Origin: Prevotella sp. oral taxon 299 str. F0039
GTDB taxonomy: Bacteria > Bacteroidota > Bacteroidia > Bacteroidales > Bacteroidaceae
NCBI RefSeq assembly: GCF_000163055.2
Contig: NC_022111.1
Span: 992,001 to 1,056,000, forward strand
Reading direction: 5' to 3'
DNA: 64,000 bases
Below the pieces are notes generated by a model. That model ran no database searches. It saw only the letters and a program-made list of their open reading frames with translations, and was not told the DNA's origin. The position numbers and the translations under genes were made by a program. Positions within the stretch are counted from its first letter, which is position 1. Every line of letters begins with the position of its first letter. This document shows positions 1 to 9,565 of this stretch, piece after piece.

Positions 1-1559
<1,559 letters not shown>

Positions 1560-1680
1560 CTATTTTATTACATTTCACGCCACCTAAATAGAACATATTT
1601 ATGTATATGAAATTGAGAAGAACACTTTTATAACATGATTCTTTATTAAAGAGAAACAAAAGAAGATTATCTAAGAAAAA

Positions 1681-1768
1681 TAAAAGCTATGCTTTTGATG
1701 TGTAAAAGCATTGACTTTAGGGTGCAAAAGCTATGATATTGCAACACAAAAGCAATGCTATTGTTTCA
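1681..1768. repeat. 22-nt tandem array, four units (array 1)
   Basis: Four head-to-tail degenerate units starting at 1681, 1703, 1725 and 1747, exactly 22 bases apart. Each begins C/T-AAAAGC, continues NATG near position 8 and has a T-rich stretch at 12-16. The best units approach the 17-base near-palindrome TAAAAGCAATGCTTTTA plus 5 variable bases. It is intergenic, between the DUF799 gene and gyrB. One of seven such arrays in this window. Confidence 0.85.
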
Positions 1769-1830
1769 TAAGAAGAGAGGAATAAAAGAAAAGGATGTGC
1801 TTAATAATGAACGAATGGGATAAAATTTTA

Positions 1831-1885
1831 CAAACAAAAACCTTTCTACACGAGCCAACAACCATGTTGAGAACGTGTAGAAAGG
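1831..1885 (-). terminator. Rho-independent terminator of the CsgG-like operon
   Basis: CCTTTCTACACG (1841-1852) pairs perfectly with 1874-1885. The 21-nt loop can fold further. On the minus strand the stem is followed by TTTTTGTTTG. It sits about 60 bases after the DUF799 stop. Confidence 0.8.
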
Positions 1886-1947
1886 ATAGTTATTGAAAAA
1901 TTAAAATTATAAAAGCACTCACGATCTACTCATCGCAAGTGGATCAA

Positions 1948-2625
1948 TTATTTTATAGTTGCTTTAATAAAGCTCTTTCCTGCTGGACTCTTTCCATCTT
2001 GATTGTAGTTCACTTTATCGTAAACACCCGCTGGAAGATCACTTAAAACAAATGCAGTACAATGTCGTCCAGCAATCACTTTATCTGTTGCTGCGGTATT
2101 AATTGCTGTTGCATCCATACTAATAACAGCTCCCAAAAGACCTCCACCTGACACTCCTATACTTGTATCAAGACGTATTAAGCCCTCACGATGATAAAGT
2201 ATTTCATTTGTATGGGTTGATTTTAAAGTGTATTCTACACCCACTGTGATAACACCTCCAATGTTATTGCGTTTCCAAGACTTGATAGTTGTGAACATAC
2301 AAGCATCTGCTCCAAGGATCGAACGGAACTTCTTTAGGTCGCCATTGATAAACATTTCGCTATCATAAGCACTCTCACCTTTAAACAAATCCATTGTCAT
2401 TAAAGGAGAATACACATAATATCCTTTTTCACAAAGAGGTCCATAAAGTGTGGTATAGAAATATTCTTTTGCCTGAACAAAGTTTGTTTTATTGATAGGA
2501 GGCATGATTACGATAGACGCAGGCTTATCACTATACATCTTAGGGTATTGAGCTTCAAGTGTAATTGTTTGCGAACAAGAAGCAAATAGCAATATCGTTA
2601 CTACGATTAATAAATACTTTTTCAT
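1948..2625 (-). CDS. DUF799 (GNA1162-type) lipoprotein
   Basis: 225-residue lipoprotein: the signal peptide ends in FASC with the lipid-bearing Cys at 17. The body contains IVIMPPINKTNF and a LGADACMFTTIKSW segment typical of the DUF799 family, known from Neisseria antigen GNA1162. The family's molecular role is not established. It is the last gene of a four-gene operon, its ATG overlapping the stop of the DUF4810 gene by four bases. In other phyla DUF799, DUF4810 and CsgG-like genes also travel together, so a shared envelope complex is likely. A strong terminator follows. Confident on family, not on function. Confidence 0.85.
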   Translation of the reverse strand: MKKYLLIVVTILLFASCSQTITLEAQYPKMYSDKPASIVIMPPINKTNFVQAKEYFYTTLYGPLCEKGYYVYSPLMTMDLFKGESAYDSEMFINGDLKKFRSILGADACMFTTIKSWKRNNIGGVITVGVEYTLKSTHTNEILYHREGLIRLDTSIGVSGGGLLGAVISMDATAINTAATDKVIAGRHCTAFVLSDLPAGVYDKVNYNQDGKSPAGKSFIKATIK

Positions 2626-2966
2626 TTCTCTAGCTGTTTAATTATTCTACTAACGTATGTTGCTGACTCGGGATAAAGGGCGATTTCTGCTTTTAAATAC
2701 TTTATTCCTTCTTCTTTTTTACCTAGCTTACAAAGTAAAAAACCATACTCTGCATTGAGTCCAGGGGGCACAGTTTTGCGCAATCCCTTTTGCTTTTCAA
2801 TCATTTTTTGATACACTTCCAACAACTGTTGTTGTGTAGCCTCACTTTGCTTCTTATCATATTGATAAGTAGCATCTTCGTAATTATACCACGAATAGAG
2901 TGGCTTAGGAACCGAACAACTAGCCATTAAGCCAACTAAAAGGGCTATTGATAAAACTTTTTTCAT
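2622..2966 (-). CDS. DUF4810 lipoprotein
   Basis: 114 residues with a lipoprotein signal ending MASC (Cys 17). The mature part starts SVPKPLYSWYNYEDATYQY and continues as a helical, TPR-like segment (EYGFLLCKLGKKEEGIKYLK, then EIALYPES), as in DUF4810 proteins. Both ends overlap neighbours: its start touches the stop of the upstream 112-residue lipoprotein and its stop overlaps the DUF799 start, which indicates translational coupling. Partner of the CsgG-like and DUF799 proteins by conserved neighbourhood; exact function unknown. Confidence 0.85.
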   Translation of the reverse strand: MKKVLSIALLVGLMASCSVPKPLYSWYNYEDATYQYDKKQSEATQQQLLEVYQKMIEKQKGLRKTVPPGLNAEYGFLLCKLGKKEEGIKYLKAEIALYPESATYVSRIIKQLEK

Positions 2967-3304
2967 TATGGTAATTTTATTAGTTTAGTTTCTTGTGGAG
3001 ATAAAAACAATTTTTTTGAATAGATAACTTCATTGCCATTGCGAACAATAATATCACGTTTTCCAGGCTTAACTGCATAAGATTGTCCTTTATAAGTTGC
3101 CTTGCTATCTCTCACTACCTTTGCTTCGAATGTTGTTTTCCCATCGAGTGTAATAGTAAGAGGCCTATTTACATATTGCTTATACGATACAAATAGTAGG
3201 AAAGCAACATCTTCTTTGCCCGATTGTTGTTCTCTTGGATAAGTGATTTTGCATGCAACTAAAAGCACCAAAGCACTCAAAAACAATATAACTTTAGTCT
3301 TCAT
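2966..3304 (-). CDS. Small lipoprotein of the CsgG-like operon
   Basis: 112 residues, lipobox LLVAC with Cys at 18. The mature domain is beta-rich (LTITLDGKTTFEAKVV, PGKRDIIVRNGNEVIYSKKL) and looks like a PEGA-type or similar small beta-sandwich; that fold is inferred only from the strand pattern. I do not recognise a named family. It lies 5 bases after the CsgG-like gene and abuts DUF4810, so it is an integral operon member. It looks like an addition to the usual CsgG/DUF4810/DUF799 trio. Confidence 0.75.
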   Translation of the reverse strand: MKTKVILFLSALVLLVACKITYPREQQSGKEDVAFLLFVSYKQYVNRPLTITLDGKTTFEAKVVRDSKATYKGQSYAVKPGKRDIIVRNGNEVIYSKKLFLSPQETKLIKLP

Positions 3305-3309
3305 AGTCC

Positions 3310-4248
3310 TTATTTTTTAATTTCTTCGATATAATAGTCATTGATTTTACTTGCATCAATAGGCGTTGTTGCCGACACTTCTACCACAGAAAACTCTGTT
3401 TCGGGAGTGTCTCCAGCAGTAGAAATCACCTTTACTGTTCCTACATTCTTACCTGGAAGTTCTATCATTACACCTGTTTGAGGGTTCTTTACCTTTTTAC
3501 CTTTCATTTTAATAGTAAACATATCGCCTTCAACAACACCTTGACTTGCTCCTCCACCTATAAGAACAGCATCGTTATCATAGCTTAAGAAATAAGTGCG
3601 CCATGGTTTATTGGTACATTTATTGATAATGTTTTCTACCAATTGACCTATTGCTTCTGATATTGCTTTATCGCTTAAAGAAGCATCAAAGTCTGCATTA
3701 CTACCCAAACCCATTGTTGTTTTACTTGTAACTTCTGCCGAACCCTTTGCCTCATCCGAGTAAACTATCAAGCCTGTTGATACATCTACCAATCTAATTG
3801 CAACGGCAGCATCAACCGTTTGTGTTTTTGTATTGGTGAAAACGCCTTGTTTTCCAATGTTCTTTCTACCAAATTCGGTAATCGAACCGATAATTAAATA
3901 ATCGGCACCAATGGTGTTTGCACTTCCTTCTCCTTTCTTAACCTCTTCTAATAAGGCGTTAAGATCACCACGTTCGAGTAATAAAAACTTACCAGAAGCA
4001 GCCAATTTAGCCGACAAAATGTCGAGGGCTTGCTTTCCCATTGGGTCGTTTTCTTTGTCATAGAAAAGTCCTTTTCCATATTGAGTCTCATTAGAGAAAC
4101 GTCCAATTGCCACTTTTCTCTTAATCACTTTGCCTGCAGGTGCGTTAGTATCTACATTCACTTTTTCCACAACTTCAACTTTTCGTTGTGCAAAAGCACC
4201 TGTTCCTAAGCAAAGAAATGCCATTGCAAGTAGTATTTTCTTATTCAT
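3310..4248 (-). CDS. CsgG/HfaB-family envelope protein
   Basis: 312 residues. A signal peptide (about 1-20, ending GAFA-Q) is followed by a CsgG-type domain: KVAIGRFSNETQYGKG, then GKQALDILSAKL, LLLERGDLNALLEE, GADYLIIGSITEFGR and VDVSTGLIVYSDEAKG. The C-terminal 90 residues (VEGDMFTIKMKGK... NVGTVKVI) look like a separate beta domain. CsgG itself is a lipoprotein pore for curli export; here no lipobox Cys follows the signal peptide, so anchoring differs. First gene of an operon with three lipoproteins. No curli subunit genes are nearby, so a curli role is not supported. Confidence 0.85.
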   Translation of the reverse strand: MNKKILLAMAFLCLGTGAFAQRKVEVVEKVNVDTNAPAGKVIKRKVAIGRFSNETQYGKGLFYDKENDPMGKQALDILSAKLAASGKFLLLERGDLNALLEEVKKGEGSANTIGADYLIIGSITEFGRKNIGKQGVFTNTKTQTVDAAVAIRLVDVSTGLIVYSDEAKGSAEVTSKTTMGLGSNADFDASLSDKAISEAIGQLVENIINKCTNKPWRTYFLSYDNDAVLIGGGASQGVVEGDMFTIKMKGKKVKNPQTGVMIELPGKNVGTVKVISTAGDTPETEFSVVEVSATTPIDASKINDYYIEEIKK

Positions 4249-4345
4249 ATTCGATTAATATTAATTGTTTTTACTCTTTTAAGTTGTTTAATAATAGATC
4301 GTACGAAGGCGTTTTTTTACTTCTTCTTTTTCTTCTATAACGCAA

Positions 4346-4353
4346 CAAATATA
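4346..4353 (-). promoter_or_regulatory. Probable promoter box of the CsgG-like operon
   Basis: TATATTTG on the minus strand followed by TTGCG, the same context as the nrdD box. It lies 98 bases before the start codon. No -33 element at the usual spacing, so tentative. Confidence 0.4.
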
Positions 4354-4652
4354 CATCTTTTTTTTTACAAATAAAAACGTATTTATCCGATATTTTCATA
4401 ATTTAATCTAACTTATTTACAACAATATTGCATAATAGTAGTTCAAATAAAGAAATAAGAATATAAAAATACGTTTCTTTTACCAGTTCATTAGATAATG
4501 TAATGATATTTTTTACATAATGAATTCTCGTCTAAAAACCAATACGCTGTATTCTATTGTCGCTTTATTCTCTTTTCTTTTTCTAACCATCTCACTTCCA
4601 TCACTTCTCGTTCCTATTCCTCTTATTTCCAAATACTTATATACGCCCTTCA

Positions 4653-4740
4653 CAAAAGCAATGTTTTTACACTACAAAAGGGTTAAGATTGCAATGCAAA
4701 AGCTATGATATTGCAATGCAATAGCATTGCTTTTACTTGT
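4653..4740. repeat. 22-nt tandem array, four units (array 2)
   Basis: Units begin at 4653, 4675, 4697 and 4719. The last unit (4719-4740) is the only one included in the 253-bp inverted repeat, whose outer edge is at 4718; the border therefore falls on a unit boundary. Confidence 0.85.
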
Positions 4741-4970
4741 TAATCGTTTACTATTTATTTGTTAATCATTAACTATTTACTTATTTGTATTTTACTCTTC
4801 GCCTATTCGTATTCTACCCTTTTCTTGGAATACTCCATCCTTTGATGGTACATTGCGCCATAGTTTAACGGCCATGTTCCAGCATTTTTTGCTGTAACGC
4901 TTTAGAGAAAACAAGGCTAATCACTCCCCTCTCCCCTTGGAGAGGGGCTGGGGGTGAGGCCGGTTGGGGG
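4718..4970. repeat. Left arm of a 253-bp perfect inverted repeat
   Basis: Base-by-base comparison shows that 4718-4970 is the exact reverse complement of 13896-14148. The inner part contains a hairpin, CCCCTCTCC-CCTT-GGAGAGGGG (4926-4946), followed by G-rich sequence. The arms bracket 8.9 kb carrying one four-gene operon. No transposase is present. Confidence 0.95.
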
Positions 4971-4986
4971 TGAGGCTTATTTTCCT

Positions 4987-7911
4987 TTACTCCGGCAACA
5001 TCACCACTTCAACCCTATTCCCTTGTGCCATTAATTGGTGTGCAACAAACTGTTGCAGGCGTTGGGGTGTGATGTTTTGCAGCTCGGTTAGGTAGTTCGT
5101 GTGGATGTCGATGCCCTGTTTCGCCCATGTTTGCACGGCTCGTAGCCACGTGCTGTTTTGCTTTGTGCGTTCTTCAAAGCGTTTGGCGAGGTGGCGTTTC
5201 ACGTTTTCGAGCAGCGTGGGGTCAATGTTACGAGCCATGTTTTCGGCCTCGGCGCGCATTGCCTTGAGGGTGCTGTCAACCAATTCTGGTTTCATTGGGC
5301 AGATGCCATATAGTTTTAAGTAGGTGGTGTTCACGTCAGGTGCGAGGGTACAAGAAGCATCGGTGCTGTAAGCCGCACCCATTTCTTCGCGTATTCGCTG
5401 AGTGTAACGCATGCCAAGCAGCTGACCTACGGCCTCGGCCATCACGATATTGGCCAATGTATAGGGCGTGCCCTTAGCCCACCAAACGATGTAGGCGTTG
5501 GCTTTGGGCGTGGTCATGGCGTGGCGGAAGTGGTTACAAACAATGCCGGGGGCATAGGTTTGCACACTGCGCAGCGTGCCAACAAGGGATGTTTCGTTGT
5601 TGGGAGCGATGGTAGTGGTGGGCGTGGTAGAGTCTTGCGCTGCCTGATGGTGGGGCGAAGGCTCGTTGATAAGGGCTGGTTGCCATGAAGCGAACGGGGG
5701 GTTGCTTGCAGGCAACGAGCCGATGTAACGGCAAACGAGGGCGAGAAGGCTGTCGCGTTGGAAGTGGCCAACGAAAACGAAGGTGAAGTTTGCAGCGTTA
5801 GCCATGCCTTGACGCGCCAGGTTGAGAATGCGATTGGGGTCTACATGGTCGAGATCGGCGAGCGTGTTGTTGGCGAAACGTGGGTTGTGGGCGTGCAAGG
5901 TGGCCGCAAGCGAGTCACTAAGGGCCATTTCGGGCAGGCCTGCCACTTGGCTAAGGCGCGCCCTGCTGTTGGCCATGATGTTGTCAAAAGCCTGTTGGTT
6001 GGGGCGCAAGGCGGTGAAATAAAGGTAAGTTTGCTGCAAAAGGCACTCGGCATCGCGTGTAGAGGCACTGCTGTTGAGGCTTAGCCAATAGGTGTCGAGC
6101 GAGAGATTGACGTTGGCCGTTTGCCCCGTTAGCACCTTGGTGAGCTGTTGTGATGAGAAATCGCCTAGTCCGCTACTACCCACAATGCGGTTGAAGAAAC
6201 GCGCATTGGCGAAGTCGGCCTGTTCCAAACGCGACGAACCGCCGGGCGCGAAGGCCGTCATCAGCAGTTCGTCTTTGCCCGTAGAGGTGGGTTTGAGCAG
6301 CACCGTCACCCCGTTAGACAGCTCTATGCGCTCGATACCCAAAGCGGATTCGTGGCGTTGGCTAACGATGTGGCCTGCCTTGGGCAATACGGGGAGCAGC
6401 GGTTGGTTGGGGGTATCGTCTTTATATGGTGCAAGGTTGGCCGTGGCGGGCTGCAAAACGGCTTGCAAAAGGCTCTCTTGGGTGGGCTGGGTTGCACCCT
6501 CGCGTTGTGGGTTTAGGCTTAAAACAACGAGGTTTCTACCGCTAGTGGGGAGCATCTTGCGCAGCCATTGTTGCACGTCGGCAGGCGTAATGGTATCGAC
6601 TATGCTTGTTCGCAACTGCCGAAGAACATCGGGCGAAGGCATGGGTTCGCCACTTAGGGCGTGTTCCACCAGTTGGTTGCCCAAGTAATTGTTACCCACT
6701 TCGTTGCGTGCGGCATACTGCCGTTCGATGATATTGCGCTCTTCGGCCTTGGCACGAGCCAATTCGGCAGGTGTAAACCCATGCTTGGCAGCACGCCATA
6801 ATTCGGTCATCACGGTTTGTGTGGCAGCCTGTGCCTGTCCGTCTTTGGCCATAATGGTTACTTGGAAGGCGTATTTGGAGGAGGCATAGAGATATACGCC
6901 ATAGCCCACCACGGCCTGTGTGAAGGGGCATTGGGGCTTAACCACCTGCTCGGCAAGGCGCATGCGCAGCATCGACATCATCAAAGAGCGGCGCACTAAG
7001 AGGCGTTGATAAGTGCTTGAGGCTTTGAAAGCGGGCGTTATGGGCGGCATTTTGCAGAACACTTGTACAAGCGTGGTGCGCTGTTCGGCATCGCTATCCA
7101 CCACAACGATGGGCTTGGCGTTGTCGGCAACGGGCACAATGGCGGGTCGGCGCGCGGCCTTGGTGGGGCGTATGGGGGCGAAAAGTACCTCGATACGTTT
7201 GGCCGTGCGTGCCACATCCACATCGCCCACCACGATAATTGCTTGGTTTTGGGGATGATACCAGCGGTGATAATACTGCCGAAGGGTGGAAGGGCCAACG
7301 GTATCTATCACTTCCATCAAGCCTATTGGGGCGCGCCGAGCGTACAAACTGTTGGGGTAAAGGCGCGGGAGATTGCGTTGTAGCATGCGTGCCGTGGCCG
7401 AATTGCGTTGTCGCCACTCTTCGTTAATCACGCCACGTTCCTTATTTATCTCTTCGGGCGATAACGAAATGTCGCACACCCAATCGCGAAGTGCAAGCAG
7501 ACAACTGTCTAAGGCCGAGGAGCGCGCTGTGGGAACGTTGTTGAGATGATACACGGTGCGCTCCATTCCGGTATAGGCATTGATGTTTTGACCGAATTTT
7601 AGACCAAGCGTTTCGAGGTAAGCCACGAGCGTATTGGATGGGAAATGGCGCGTGCCGTTAAAGCAAAGATGCTCTAAGAAGTGGGCCAAGCCGCGTTGGT
7701 TGTCGCTCTCTTGCAGCGAGCCAACGCATTGGGCGAGGTAGAAATTGGCGCGATTGGGGGGCGTGTTGTTGCGAAGTATATAATAGGTAAGGCCGTTTGG
7801 CAACTTGCCCACATGCAGATTGGGGTCGGTGGACAGTGTTGCCTGTGTGCGTTTGGCGTTTGCCGAAAGGGCAAACAGGGCGAGAGCAAGGATAAGGAGG
7901 TATTTTTTCAT
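4987..7911 (-). CDS. Secreted M16 zinc protease, module A
   Basis: 974 residues, pitrilysin/insulinase (M16) family, with a signal peptide (1-19, ending SANA) and so periplasmic or secreted. The inverted zinc motif HFLEH is at 77-81 and the downstream ERGVINEEW segment supplies the third ligand region. Length fits the two-half M16 architecture of PqqL/FusC-like enzymes, with a degenerate C-terminal half. It is last in an operon TonB receptor, DUF4876-like lipoprotein, barrel, M16. A paralogue lies at 50872-53691. The DNA is clearly GC-richer than most of the window (40 of 60 bases G+C at 7141-7200). Many long frames on the opposite strand are shadows caused by this composition. Probably cleaves a peptide or protein handled by the receptor (inference). 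Confidence 0.92.
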   Translation of the reverse strand: MKKYLLILALALFALSANAKRTQATLSTDPNLHVGKLPNGLTYYILRNNTPPNRANFYLAQCVGSLQESDNQRGLAHFLEHLCFNGTRHFPSNTLVAYLETLGLKFGQNINAYTGMERTVYHLNNVPTARSSALDSCLLALRDWVCDISLSPEEINKERGVINEEWRQRNSATARMLQRNLPRLYPNSLYARRAPIGLMEVIDTVGPSTLRQYYHRWYHPQNQAIIVVGDVDVARTAKRIEVLFAPIRPTKAARRPAIVPVADNAKPIVVVDSDAEQRTTLVQVFCKMPPITPAFKASSTYQRLLVRRSLMMSMLRMRLAEQVVKPQCPFTQAVVGYGVYLYASSKYAFQVTIMAKDGQAQAATQTVMTELWRAAKHGFTPAELARAKAEERNIIERQYAARNEVGNNYLGNQLVEHALSGEPMPSPDVLRQLRTSIVDTITPADVQQWLRKMLPTSGRNLVVLSLNPQREGATQPTQESLLQAVLQPATANLAPYKDDTPNQPLLPVLPKAGHIVSQRHESALGIERIELSNGVTVLLKPTSTGKDELLMTAFAPGGSSRLEQADFANARFFNRIVGSSGLGDFSSQQLTKVLTGQTANVNLSLDTYWLSLNSSASTRDAECLLQQTYLYFTALRPNQQAFDNIMANSRARLSQVAGLPEMALSDSLAATLHAHNPRFANNTLADLDHVDPNRILNLARQGMANAANFTFVFVGHFQRDSLLALVCRYIGSLPASNPPFASWQPALINEPSPHHQAAQDSTTPTTTIAPNNETSLVGTLRSVQTYAPGIVCNHFRHAMTTPKANAYIVWWAKGTPYTLANIVMAEAVGQLLGMRYTQRIREEMGAAYSTDASCTLAPDVNTTYLKLYGICPMKPELVDSTLKAMRAEAENMARNIDPTLLENVKRHLAKRFEERTKQNSTWLRAVQTWAKQGIDIHTNYLTELQNITPQRLQQFVAHQLMAQGNRVEVVMLPE

Positions 7912-7957
7912 TTCCGCAAAGGGGTGTTATCGCTGTTTGATATAGGACTGTGCCCCG

Positions 7958-9478
7958 CTAGAAAGCCAAGCCAAGGGCGGCCTCAAAGTTGTGGCGCGTG
8001 CCGTGAATGGTGGGTTGGGCTTTAAGCACATAGCCCAATTGGTAGGCCAATGAGAGCGTCAGCTGATAGTGGGCGAAACGCTTGGCCGTGCCCAAGGCTA
8101 TGCGTATGCTGGCCGTAGACGTGGCGTAGAAACGTTGCAGGGGAAGTGCTAGTTGGGTAGAGAACACCGTTTCTTGCGTTGAAGGGTAGCTTAACGAGGC
8201 CTTGGGCAGGGTGAAAGCTTGGCTTGCACCATAGAAAAAGGCGAAGTTTCGAGGCAAGGGACGTTGCGAACGATAGGCTGCGGCGAGATGGAAAGCATCG
8301 CGAACGAGGGTGTGTTGCGTGGCTCCGTCTTGTCGTTTCTCGTGTTCGGCGGTGGCATCGAGTGCAAATAGGTCGAGCCGCTGCGAGGTAAAACGATGGT
8401 AGAGCAAAGCGTTAAGGCCGACATCGCGATGGTTATACACATAGTTTTTCTGTCCGCCAAGGATGTTGTCTAGCCTATCCCAGCCCTTAGTAAAGTGGGC
8501 GTGAACTGTGGTTTGCAGGCGAAGAGCGGGCGAAAGGGAATGAATTAGGCCCGCAAGAATGCGCGTTTGACGGAGGTTATAGGTGGAAAGGAGGTTGGCC
8601 GACACGTTTTTTGTTCGGCTTCGGCGTATGCTGTCGCGTTGCGCAAGATGGCTGGCGCGCGCCCAAAGCATTGTTTCGTTCCAGGTGAAGCTGGCTTGCA
8701 GCGACAGCTCGTGCCCGTAGGTGTTGGCTTGCATCTCGCGGTTTTGCAGCTTACCTGTCTTTCGGTGCATGCCAAATCCCATCAGTTCGTAGGCCATAAA
8801 GTCCAATCGGTCGATGCGATCGTTATTCTCGTTCACGTAGATCAGGTTGTTATCGCTTGTTCCGTAGACCATTCCTGCCGCCATAGAGATATGCACGGGG
8901 GCGAGGTTTAGGCCCACATTGAGGTGATAACGCGAGTAAAAGCTCTCGGTAGAGGGGCGTGGGTCGTTGCTGCGTGCACCCTTATGATACCTTATTTGCA
9001 GGGCTGCACCGAGGTCGAACAGGTGCGAAAGGCGGTAATTGGCTGCGCCTTTAAGTTGGTAGGTTTCGTTTAGCCAGTTGCCTTTGCGTGGCGAAGCGAA
9101 GTAGTAAGGCATGCCCAGGCGTGGCGTTTCGCTAAGCAGCCAACCCACACTATCGGCAAATTGTCGGTTGTAGGCAAATTCCCCATATAGTCGCCAACGC
9201 TTAGACGTGTACACGCCCATTGACGAGAGTCGCAGATTCGTATCTTTTTCGGGTATCTGCAAGCGCATTAAAGGGCCTCGTTCGTGGCTGAAAGTCGCCG
9301 AGGTATAGCCATAACTCTGCGCCGGTAGCAAGTAAATGCCTAGGGGCGAAGCCATGGTTTGGTGGTGCTGTTGCCACTCTTGGGGAGTTGGAACAGCAAA
9401 ATGCGTGAGCGAATCTTGAGCGGAGGCGATGTGGAAAAGCCCGAACAAGAGGCTAGATACGAATAAACGTGCGTGCAT
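7958..9478 (-). CDS. Outer-membrane beta-barrel protein, module A
   Basis: 506 residues with a signal peptide ending ASAQ. After a short N-terminal region the protein is made of alternating amphipathic strands (RWRLYGEFAYNR, HLNVGLNLAPVHISMAAG, FEAALGLAF at the C-terminus with terminal Phe), typical of an outer-membrane barrel. It resembles the DUF6850-type proteins that accompany TonB receptors in Bacteroidetes; that name is from memory. A distant paralogue of almost equal length lies at 55076-56593, sharing an xDPR segment and the W/YGxxxYxR strand. The start is 87 bases downstream of the lipoprotein stop, with a 15-bp hairpin between them. Confidence 0.8.
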   Translation of the reverse strand: MHARLFVSSLLFGLFHIASAQDSLTHFAVPTPQEWQQHHQTMASPLGIYLLPAQSYGYTSATFSHERGPLMRLQIPEKDTNLRLSSMGVYTSKRWRLYGEFAYNRQFADSVGWLLSETPRLGMPYYFASPRKGNWLNETYQLKGAANYRLSHLFDLGAALQIRYHKGARSNDPRPSTESFYSRYHLNVGLNLAPVHISMAAGMVYGTSDNNLIYVNENNDRIDRLDFMAYELMGFGMHRKTGKLQNREMQANTYGHELSLQASFTWNETMLWARASHLAQRDSIRRSRTKNVSANLLSTYNLRQTRILAGLIHSLSPALRLQTTVHAHFTKGWDRLDNILGGQKNYVYNHRDVGLNALLYHRFTSQRLDLFALDATAEHEKRQDGATQHTLVRDAFHLAAAYRSQRPLPRNFAFFYGASQAFTLPKASLSYPSTQETVFSTQLALPLQRFYATSTASIRIALGTAKRFAHYQLTLSLAYQLGYVLKAQPTIHGTRHNFEAALGLAF

Positions 9479-9510
9479 GTTGTTGATTTGGGAATTTCGT
9501 TATAGGCAAT

Positions 9511-9551
9511 TCTCCGCCTGCCTGTATAGCAAAAGCAGGCAGGCGGAGAAG
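9511..9551 (-). terminator. Intercistronic 15-bp hairpin after the lipoprotein gene
   Basis: TTCTCCGCCTGCCTG (9511-9525) pairs perfectly with 9537-9551 around an 11-nt loop. No U-run follows on the minus strand, so it is more likely an mRNA stability or processing element than a full terminator. It starts 15 bases after the DUF4876-like stop; module B has a hairpin at the same place. Confidence 0.75.
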
Positions 9552-9565
9552 CTTATAATGGGGCG

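Larger units (their letters stand above)
4249..4986. other. Intergenic region between CsgG-like operon and module A
   Basis: 738 bases. It holds a likely promoter (4346-4353), the 22-nt array 2 (4653-4740) and the left arm of the 253-bp inverted repeat (4718-4970), which ends 17 bases from the M16 stop codon. A 62-residue plus-strand frame here is repeat-derived and not called. Confidence 0.8.

Noticed and set aside
1681..1768. 22-nt arrays as CRISPR
   Set aside because: Units are contiguous and degenerate with no unique spacers, always about four in number, and no cas genes are present.
3310..4248. Curli secretion system
   Set aside because: The CsgG-like protein lacks a lipobox and no CsgA/B/E/F genes are nearby; the neighbours are DUF4810 and DUF799 lipoproteins.
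4520..4708. 62-residue plus-strand frame
   Set aside because: Its C-terminal part is translated from the 22-nt array and the rest has no protein-like character; no promoter or neighbour support.
4718..4970. 253-bp arms as insertion-sequence ends
   Set aside because: No transposase between or inside the arms and no target-site duplication could be identified, so left as an inverted repeat only.
6092..6688. 198-residue plus-strand frame opposite the M16 gene, and other long frames in 5000-13800
   Set aside because: They lie opposite well-supported genes in GC-rich DNA, where stop codons are rare; no recognisable domains.
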